From Pegea sp. RAD2-039 (Eukaryota; Chordata; Thaliacea; Salpida; Salpidae): DNA of 64,000 nucleotides. The notes beneath the pieces were generated by a model. The model was given only the letters and a program-made list of their open reading frames with translations. It ran no database searches and had not been told where the DNA came from. The DNA lies in the NCBI GenBank assembly GCA_034620365.1, contig JAQGEQ010000161.1, positions 923,336 through 987,335 of the forward strand. Direction: 5' to 3'. Numbering within the stretch: position 1 is the first letter of the stretch; each line of letters begins with the position of its first letter. This document shows, one piece after another, positions 54,027 to 64,000 of this stretch. The position numbers were made by a program, and so were the translations under genes.

Positions 54027-57000
54027 TTTGAGAAATCGGTATATCTTGTCTCGGCTGTAAAATAAATAAGATTATATTGAATAATCTGTTTTAAGTTGCT
54101 TGAAGTAAATTTTTAAAAGTGTAAATGATAATGCCAAATCCTTACAAAAGTTGTTTTTAATAGTCTAAGCTTCGAAAGTTTTTTCTACACAAATCTAAAG
54201 CTACATCAACAAAGTTTAAGTAACTTACACTTAAGCTTAAAATAAATGTCAACTAAGACGGGATCGGTGTTGGTTTTTTTAAGTACTTGGCCTTGTAGAC
54301 AACACTTAGGCTTTCACTCTAAAATAAATGTTATATTAAAATGGTTCACCAAAAACTAACTAAGCCTTTTTCATGATCTTTTATTTATTTACTCAAAATA
54401 ACTATTTATAACTAAGATCTGTGATTTGATCTCAATTCTGTACGTAAGAAAAAAGCTTCTTGTATCATAGAATTTTTTATATCATGTCGTAACATAAAAA
54501 ACTGAATTTGAGAAAGTCAGTAATAACAGTTTCAAGCAATCAACAAGTAACTTTGATAAAATAAAGCGAACAAATAACTCAGCAAACTTGACTTTTAAAA
54601 GTTTCAAAAAAAATTTTGGGATTATTCCTATAATACATAAAAAGATGTTTATAAAAATTACGAAATGATTACAGCTTATGAAATATTTGAATTTATACAC
54701 AGATGTTTTTAAAAAAATCAAGGATCTCATTCTGAAATAATGAAGACGCAAATAGAAGCAATATCTAAACTAATCACATATTGCAGTCTTGGCAATGAGA
54801 AAGACTTGTAATAATCCTCAACTTGCCTTCAAACACTCAATCAAGTTTTCAAAATTATTCTAAAACTTGATGAATAAAACAAACAAAATCTCGTCCAAGA
54901 GGTTAGTCTGCAAAGACATAAACTTTTGCCACGACTTTAAATACAGACGTTGATAGCGTTCAAGAAGAAGAGATATAATGTAAAAAAAGAAACGACAAAA
55001 ACGGAACCATTCGTGCGTGAAATAAAATAATAATACGGCGTTACCGGCTCCAATAATCGGTGAAGTCAGTTGAGTCAAAGGCCACTATAGTCGATGTACC
55101 TGGGCAACATTTACTGGTATGGAGTTGGCGTTGTTTTAAGGTGACTAAGCGCTTGTCGATCTAATGTTGGCATGGCTAGGTGATGGTCAATTTCTGTTAT
55201 CATCACTCTTACTTTTCTACAGGATTATTTCTCTTTGGATTTTTTCTGTGGGATTTAGAGGTCGAAACCTTGTTCTGTTTATTGTCAGAATAATGGAAGA
55301 GACGCTAATAGGTCTCTGTGCTAAGATTTAAACAATTATGTACAGTCTGGCCTAAAACTTTTGTTTCTAAAATAAATAAACAGAAAACTGTGAAACTGAC
55401 TTTAGTTTTAGAGACGTCTATTGACTTGTGACTGTAAAAGTCTGTTATTATTCAAAGCAACAACCTGATAGTCTACTAACAGTTGAATTAGTTGTATAAA
55501 TATAATTTACTTGAAACTTGAAAATATATAAAGTTAACTTTTATGAAATAATCAAATAATTTTGCAAATTATTGTTAAAAATATTAAACTTTTATGAATT
55601 TAGCTACAGACCTAATGACATCTTTTTTTCGGGATGTTTTATCGTTACAATTAATTTCTAGGTTTTAAAAGAAATATTATTCTTATAAAATCGCAAATTA
55701 ATGAAAGTCTACCTATATAAAAATTGAACAGAAAAATATTGTTTTATTTAAAAAAAAACAATTTTTAATTTTATCAGTTGCTTTTGACAATATTTGAAGC
55801 GTTGAAATTAATAAAATAAAAGTTTAATAAAAAAACAAGACTCAATCTAGAAGTCACGTTTTAATTTTAGTTTCATTCACTAAGTCTATTCTGCAAACTT
55901 ACAAAGTATAATTCAGGCTTTTATAATCCAATAAAGTTATTTACTTTTGAAAAAATCTTTTATCGAAAACAACATGTTTCTATTTATGTCAAATTTCGAA
56001 GAAAAATTAAAAGTAAGTAATAATAAACTTCGAAATTTAAAGACTTTTTTCAAGTTATAAACTTTTTATCGCCGTCTATTTTGTAAATTTACTTGAATGA
56101 TAAATGAAGTAACACTCGATATGCAGACGTGTACTAGACACTAATTTTCTTTATTCTTATGGTACTAACATTTTAAAGAGAAGTGATAAAGTTTTTATTT
56201 TAATTAAATTTTTAATACTACCATAAACGTTAAGTGGGTTCACGATCCTTTTCAGTTTATCGTTATCTAATCGTACTTTTTAATTTCTGTCAAAGAAAAC
56301 GTTTTCAAATCGAAAATATGTCGGTTTGAGAAATAAGAAAACGATTCCCAATTCTATGATGTGAGAGCTTAACAAATATTTATACAAACTCTTGTTGACT
56401 TTTTCACATAATATTTATTTCCTACTGACTTGTGAACAAAGATTTTCCTCAAATGATCAGTACACCCTTTGTAACATACACTAGTATATGCTTTGTGATT
56501 ATTAATTGTAAAATACACTAAAATACTGAACACAATAAAACAATTGTTAAAGAAAAACCGAGTAAAGTTCACGTCCAGCTGAAACAACATTTTCAACTGC
56601 AAATCAACTCAATTTAATCAATTCATTTTCAAAGTTGTTTGGGATTAGAGTAGAACAGCTGAAAGCACATTCAACTTTGTCATCATTTGGTAGCTAAGTA
56701 TCCTTTCTATCAAAAACACTTCCTCATAAAACCAAATTGTTTCAAGAATTGAAACGTTCTTACTGCTTCAATAAAATATTTTTCACAAAGTATTATCATT
56801 ATATTAAAAATACAATGTTGAAAAAATGTCTAACAATCTTTTAATTTAAAACTAAGTCATCGCTGGTATTTTGCGCAGTTTAAAATTGAAACAGTAAAAG
56901 AGAAAGTATGTAACTGAAGATATTCTTTTAAAATACAGACTATTTAAACGTTAAATCTCTTATGATGGGATTACTGTGTAAGTTAAAGAATAGTTATTTT

Positions 57001-60000
57001 GTAATTTAGCTAAAAAGTCATTATAAAAAAGATTAAGTACCATCAAAGGCTTTTACATCAAATATTAAATTTTTTTTTATAAATTTCTTAAAACTAAAAT
57101 TGATCTGAGAAAATATTTGAGAAGAATTATTACAAAGATTTAACTGAGACTACTAAGTGGTGTTAGTGAGCTTTTTGAATAATGCTACTTTGAAATTATT
57201 CTATTAACCATTTTAGATAGCCTAGAAAAATCAAATCACAAAATTTGAACATAAAATATTTTTTATTAAATCATTTACACCATTTATTAAAAAGTAAATA
57301 CCACGAAATTTCACCACGTACTTCTAGAAGCACCTTAGCATGCACAAGTATTTGTAAAAAGCACAAAAATAACTTTACTCTGAAACTTTGGAACGTGAGA
57401 ACAAAATTGAGAAAACTTTCAAGTACAAAGTAGATACAAAAATGTGTTGTAAATATTGATGGTAATCCACAAACATGTAAACAACAAACTGAAGCAAGTT
57501 ATTCTTTCAAGTTTGCAGGATTATTCTTACTGCTATTTTGAACTCTTGAATTACTACTGATTACCAAACCACTTGCTTGATGAATGATTTTAATTGGACG
57601 ATTTGAAGCAGCTGATAAATGTTGTGAAAGACGTTCTAAGGCTTCATCACTCAAGTACTTCTGTGATTGGCTGGTTGCTGATGATGTAGTTGCTGCTGCT
57701 TGGGACTTCTTCTTGCTCCCGGATGTAGTAATTAGTCTCAGCATCTCTCCTTTTGTTTTATTGGTGTTTGAGGGTCCTCCTGGTCTTAAGATGAGAGTGA
57801 GTCCTGGCTGACCTGGAGGAGGTTGATGTTGTTGGATTTGTGTCATCAGACGCTTGTAAAAGATCTTTCCAACTGAATCTACAGATCTTTCAGGATCTAC
57901 TTGGCTGGAAGAGGTTTCAGAGATTTGTTTGAAATCTGTTTCATGTTGGATGTCCTGAAAAATCAAACAATTCAAAGATCTGATCAAATGATAAAGATTT
58001 GATCTTCAACCTCTTTTGTAATCTTTTTCAAACGATTATTAATTGGGATGGCAGGATCTCTAGATGAAGAAGCGCTTGAAGAAGCTGGTGATAATTTGCT
58101 GGTTTTTACCAACTTACTATCTATTAATTCAAACTTTTTTTCAACTTTCTTAAAAAGATATATTTGTAAGAGATCTTAAAAGTTCAATTTCTAAAGATGC
58201 TTCGAGATCAGTTACAAAAGCAGTCACTAATTCAATAATATTTTACAAGTTTGAAGACTTGTTAGTTTTTACTTGGCTCAAAAGCAGATTTCTGTTTAAA
58301 GAAATTTTCTAGATTTAAAATAAATAAAACGTCATCAAGGAAAAATTGAGGTCTTCTCACCATTAGCTGCTTTCGTGTTCGTCCTGAAAAATAAAATACA
58401 AAAATGTGATTAAAAAGATTAAACAATTCGAGTTGTTCAAATTGAAATAAGAAATTTCTTTTGATACTAACTGAACTTGCATATTTGAAATAATTGATTA
58501 AACTTTGAAAAGAATTAAAACCAACAACAAAGCTACTTGCGAAAGTTACTTTAATAAAGATACTTTTTTAGTCGGTAATTTTCAAACTTTTTTAACCACT
58601 AAAATGAAACTTTACTTTTTGTTGTTTCCTTTTTTACTTTTACTTGAAGTTCTTTTTTTGGGCAACGTCAAATGCTTCTTGTGTATTCTCTCTGTCGAAA
58701 AAGTGATCAAAAAAGAATTTTTTTTGACGAATCTCTTCCTAACCTAATTCTTCAACACTACGATCAGCATGTAAATACACCCAGCCCTTTAAAAGGGAAT
58801 CATATTTGACACAGGGATCTGACTCTCCATGTAAACGATCTAAAGAACCGCTCACCGCTGAATGAATCTAAAAAGTGATTTGATAAAAAGTTAGTTGGTA
58901 AAAAAGTAGAAATATTCGTTAACCTGTTGATCTGTGATGTTTGATTGAAGATATTGAGACTGTTTGACGAGATTACAAATATCATTTCTAGTTCCAAATC
59001 CATTTGGTAAACGAGCAACTGCATCTCGAGTCAATGCCAACAGAGTGACTTTAGCTGGTCGCTCAGATCTAAGCAGACAGTGTTCTCTAGCAGCTTTAGG
59101 TTTTGATGTAGGTCCAGAGAGACATCCTGATGAAGATGTGGATTAGATTTGGAAGTTTCGGGATGAACAAATACCTTTGACAGGTGGAACTCTGTATTGA
59201 GTCCCGTTTACTAAGTAAACAAAAACTTGATGAGGTAGACAAAATCTTCTTTCTTCTTGTTTTTGAAAAGATTCAGTTTGTAACTCACTAATATTTAACT
59301 ATAAACAAATCGATTTCTGATTGGTTGATTTCAATTTGTATTTATCAACAAAAATCATAAATTATCATAAAATATATAACAAATATTACAATATTAAATT
59401 ATTTTTATCATGAAAAATTTATATAAAATCTGAAATATCAAGATCAAAAACTTTAATTGAATTTTAAATATAAATAAAATATCTCAATTTATAATCAATA
59501 TATCATAAAATTTATAATAAAAAACCACGTGACTACATGGATACATGACTTACGTTTGCAATCCATTTTTCACAAAGTGTGTTTAGGAACTGTTTGTTGT
59601 TGACGTCATCATTATCTGAAGACTGCTTCCAGCTCCATATGCCATTCTCTACCACCACTAGCGGAAGGGACTTTGCGATGACGTCATCATCTGATTATAA
59701 TTGAAAAAAGGTTAGCAGCGTCATCTTGTGGAATTCGATGAGTTTTACTGCTTCTGCTGCTTCTTAAATATTGAAGAGCGCTGGGAGTTAGAGCAGACCA
59801 ATCAGGCCTTGAAGATGTCCAATCGTATGATGAAGATTGATTTGATTTCAACCAATCAGAAACCAGATGTTGTATCTGAATTTCTGATAATCGATTCGAA
59901 GCTTTGAGGTTTACATCACTTACCACCGAGGTAGTTTTTTCATGTGAAAGTAAAATTGTTTGTCTGATCAAGTCAAAGAAACAAGACGGACAGATGTTCC

Positions 60001-63000
60001 CACATTTTCTACAAGTACAAAATCAGTTGTTCGGATATTTGATCTGATCTTTACCATCTTTACCTGCTTTTATCCAAATATTTCTTGCTGCTGAGCCCGG
60101 TCAGCCTCCTAACCTTTAGTTTATCTCCAATCCTTTTCAATCTCACTCGATTTTGATTTTTGGAGGTAGAAGCTTTCATGTCTTCCTTTTTACGTCGATT
60201 TAAGACATCTGGAAGGCACAGATGAGGTTTCAAGTATCAAAGCATTCGATGAAGTACCTGATGACTTCTTCTTCTTTAAAATTGTTCTTTCGGTGACTTC
60301 AGACAGATGAATCCCGGACACATCAAGATCCGGGGTGTTCTGGAGGAGATACAGATCTATCAACAGATCTTTGAAAAGTGAAGATCACTTACAACGTTCA
60401 GTTTTCTCCTCTTTTGGTGTTGATGTAAAGATTCCTTATAAATCGAAAAAGGAGCCTCTTTAAATCTGACTAAAGTGAAATCATTTTCGGAGTCTTCGGA
60501 AGTTTCGAGATCTTCACATGAGAAGTTGGTCGAATTTGTGATTTGTTGTTTAACTGATTCTTTTACGCTGTAAATGATGATTATTTGAAAATTGCAAATA
60601 CTTTTCGTTTTGTTACAAATGTTTATTAATTTGTTGTAAATTGATGTTTCATCTATGACCTGTTGTATTTTGTAAGAGCTGTTTTTGAGATACTATCTTT
60701 TGGTTTAATAGAATTGAGTTTTGGCGAAATCAGATGAGACTCCGTTCCATTCTCTATATTCTAATAAATAATAAGTTAAATTATTGCGTTTGAAAGAAAA
60801 AACAGTGTCCAAGTACAACTTGATTTTGGTTTTTTCTCATTAGAATGAAGATTAGTTATCAATAAATGATTCATACTTTACTTCTAAGTGTTTAGTTAAA
60901 AAATAACTTAATTAGGAATATAAGAAATACTACTGAAGACTAGAAAAGAAACAGAACTCATGATGATGTTTTTAAAGTTTACAAAGATTTAATTCTATTC
61001 TTCTAAATAAAAATTAATTTAGAAATAATGATTTACACTTTGATCAACTATACTTCTTTTGATTAGCTCATATATCCTTTGTGCACGGTACAACTCATTC
61101 CTCAGCTTTACTGTTTCATTATATTCTTTAATCAATTCATTTTTGGCTTCATCTTGCTCTAATTTCAATTTGTTTTGAATCTCTTGGATGGGGTTAGTAG
61201 ATGATGGAAGTCGTGACATTAACTGCCCTGAAAATAAACGACTGAAAAAAGGGGAGTTTTAGAAGACCATGAAAAGGGTTAGAGTTCCTAACTTTAAAGT
61301 TTCATCCTTATCAGGCTGTTTAGGTAAAAAGTTTCTTAAGTGATTTTGATCTTCTATGCTTAATAACATCCAAGATTTTTTTGAAACGATATCAGCAATG
61401 AGATCTGGCTGTAAACAAAAGTTTGATTTTTAGATTGGTATTAGAAATATATCAGAAAGAACAAAGTTGACCCTAGGAAAAGTTTGAAGATCAAAATTTC
61501 TGGAGGTTTACATCTTAAAAACTTAAATTAGGATTATAATGTTTATTAATGTAAAGTTCTAGTATTTACATAAAATTCTTTAAAAAAACTTATCAAAATA
61601 TTGTATTTTTGATTCAAACAGCTTTTTATCATATTCTATTAATAAAAAATCAAAATTAAAAAGAAGAAAATAAATTTACATTTTCAAGAACATCTGTAGG
61701 TAAAAGGGATTTTATATCTTCAAGGCTCATTTTCAAGTAAAAAATATTTGAGCAAACTGAAAAAAAGTAAAGAAAAATAGATGCATTTACAAATTTTCTG
61801 AAATTTTATACATATATAAAAATAGAAATAAACTTCAAAACAATTGTTAGGTAAATAAATATTAAAAATTAATTTCTAAATAAATAACAATTAAGAAAAA
61901 TTTTACAAATTCAATTTTTGTATGTTAGTGCAAAATAAAATTGTTAATAAAAAATTGTTTTATAGAATTAAAATATTAAATTATTTGGCCATATTTAGCA
62001 AAATAAATTTAAGAACATGTTTATTATAGAGAAAAAATATTTCATTAAAATATTTTCTTTTCAATTGTTGCCAATTTTCTTCTATAAAATTTCAAAAATA
62101 AATTAAACTAACAATACTTTTATTTTTGTAGCCAATAAACATTAAATTAGAATTTTCAAATAAAAAATCAAAATATTAAGTTTACAGTAACTAAAGTTGT
62201 TTACAGTAAGTAAATAAAAATTTCATATTTTTAAAAAGTAGAAAATCAAAATTAATCAAAACAAAGTATATTGAACTTAACTACTATTTAAATAAAATCA
62301 TCAAAAGAAAGTTAAATATTTTTTAATTTTATTTTTGCTCTTATTTAATTTCATGGTTTAAATCAGTACAGAAAAATAAACTCTTCATTAAAAAATCCCC
62401 AAATATGAGCTCCATAGGAGACTAAAAAAGTAAAAATTCGATTAAATGTTATACAAGAGTTTTTAAAGCAAATATAAGTTACAAATATTATAAATTGCCT
62501 AAATACTCAATATATATTAATCATTTTTAAAAGCCTACAATAGATCATTAAGATATTTTTCTGCGCTTTACTATAAACAGTTTTTATGACCAGTTTAATG
62601 CAACACTGTACAACAAAATCTTCTATTTAACTTGATTATCAAGCGATAGAAATTTCACAGCTGACTTTTTTGATAAACTTAATCGATTTTATTAAATTTT
62701 TTGCTCTACGCAAAATTTGTAGGAGTTTTACTAGTATTACAAATCAAAGTTTCTTTTACAAACACCTAGACAAACACCTAGTTATAGATTAGTCAGTTTA
62801 ATGTAGCTTTGATGTTGATAACTTATTCAACCACAAGTCTTAGTTTTCTTTAATCTCTATACCTTAACGAAAAATTCATTTCAAATAAAACTTTCTGGAT
62901 AGCTTTTTATCTTAGCAACATATCTTTAAAATACTACCCAAAGCCTTAAAGACTTTTTGGGTTTTCTTTTGCCACTAGAATATTTATTACTGCAAAATAT

Positions 63001-64000
63001 GCTTGATACAGGTCACTAAGCATCTTAATTGTTTCTGTTTCAGTAAACTAAAGCATAAAAAGTTAAAGCTTTAAAAAAAGTCTTTCCTTAACAGTATATG
63101 AATTTTTACTACTTTATTTGTATTAATACATATGAGCTTTCTTGTTTACTACTTATTTAGAAACTTGATTAATAATGAAAGAAAAAGAGTTTTTAGTAGT
63201 TTATTCAAGTTATTATTTAGAGTCTATTAGAAATACTAAAAATGATTATTAGAGAAAAATATATTTAAATAGCGGTTTTAAGTTTTATTTAAGAGAATAT
63301 TTGTCTTATTGAAAGTATTAATTTAAAAAAATGAAAGTAGTACGTAATAATCATAAATTTTTAAGAGTGCTACGGCAATACTGGCAGAAGATAACAACTG
63401 GAAGCCACAATCAATATTATGCTTTTGGCTGGTGCGGAATTTTCTATCTTTGCCGTTAATGCGTTGAGCAGAGCAGCACCTAGCAATAATTTATAAGATC
63501 CTACAAGTTTTTTGATAAAAACCGACAAATCTTTTAAGTAAGCTTTTTAAACAATTTTTTCCGATAAAGTTAAAAGGTATATTAAGATATTATCATTTAT
63601 AGATATTTTGAGGCAGTTTATTACAAACGAAAAACCACTATTAAACAGAAAGTTTCTAACTATGCTTCTAGACTTACAATATAGTACTTGCAGGTACCTT
63701 ATTTGCTTCATCTGATTGTTATCAAATATTTCATAGCTTTCTCGCTTGCAACAGTACAGGTGAGATGAAACCAGTATTTATCATATTCTACTGCCAGATC
63801 CTTAGTGGAGCAACATGATTGCACATTTAGGAACATTTATTGCAAGCTTATGTTGATGTAAAAGGTTTGTCAGAAATGGGCTTTAATTTTTGTGTCTTGA
63901 ACGTAGGTTTGCGTAGATTTCATTTGGGTCTACTAAAGTTTTTGCTTTCATCAAAATAAGTAGAAACGTCAGCCAATTTTTTTTCACCAAAAATTTTAGT
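52342..64000. repeat. Large direct duplication, right copy (runs off the window)
   Basis: Near-identical to 32,496-44,155; the differences are at 55304, the poly-A run near 55,750, 56036 and 56106. It carries the truncated TWSG1 and a full NFRKB. Its last base here corresponds to 44,155, so the repeat is still continuing at the window edge. The interval 54,055-57,498 and the interval after 61,731 hold the same unrecognised AT-rich DNA as in the left copy. Confidence 0.97.
57499..61730 (-). CDS. NFRKB: NFRKB, INO80 subunit (right copy)
   Basis: Same 16-exon structure as the left copy, each boundary shifted by 19,845 bp. I saw no substitution within the gene, so the same 803-residue protein is predicted from both copies. 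Its upstream DNA is also duplicated for at least 2.3 kb, so both copies could be expressed. The 23-bp micro-exon lies at 58,361-58,383 and the two TGACGTCA palindromes at 59,601 and 59,679. Confidence 0.93.

Overview
The window reads as animal nuclear DNA. It is AT-rich, its genes are split by short GT-AG introns, it carries decayed LINE retrotransposons, and it encodes animal-type proteins: a full-architecture afadin, a twisted-gastrulation BMP modulator and a FOXK factor. I cannot name the species. An AT-rich invertebrate or early-branching animal with compact introns fits. All exon models were built by eye from reading frame, splice sites and remembered family sequences, without any alignment run.

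Layout. 0.43-1.28 kb: 3' relic of a LINE reverse transcriptase (+). 1.61-2.77 kb: cyclin L (-), with no intron in its coding region. 4.2-5.15 kb: decayed fragments of the neighbouring FOXK gene. 6.1-9.4 kb: intact FOXK (+), FHA plus forkhead, 12 exons. 9.4-18.9 kb: mostly featureless AT-rich DNA with a hairpin cluster, another FOXK fragment at 13.2 kb and a LINE relic (-) at 14.8-15.3 kb. 18.95-25.7 kb: afadin (+), about 29 exons, RA-RA-FHA-DIL-PDZ. Its 3' two-thirds is much richer in G+C and packed with TGACGTCA palindromes, many inside introns of about 50 bp. 26.8-27.3 kb: a duplicated block carrying the LINE tail and the end of cyclin L. 28.7-30.2 kb: a tetraspanin (+). 32.3-34.2 kb: TWSG1 (-). 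37.7-41.9 kb: NFRKB, an INO80-complex subunit (-). 45.1-52.3 kb: a CCDC81-like gene (+), cut off at its 3' end.

From 52,342 to the right edge the sequence repeats 32,496-44,155 in direct orientation and almost without change. The simplest reading is a tandem duplication with a unit of about 19.85 kb (32,496-52,341). The junction joins a CCDC81 copy that has lost its last exon(s), tail to tail, to a TWSG1 copy that has lost its C-terminal cysteine domain. NFRKB is present twice and intact. If this is right, the complete CCDC81 lies just beyond the window. A false duplication in the assembly is the main alternative.

The genes do not form one pathway. They are ordinary animal housekeeping and developmental genes: splicing/transcription cyclin, transcription factor, junction scaffold, membrane organiser, BMP modulator, chromatin remodeller and cilium/centrosome-associated protein. 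The least ordinary parts are the tandem duplication, the palindrome-loaded micro-introns of afadin, and the FOXK debris on both sides of the intact FOXK.
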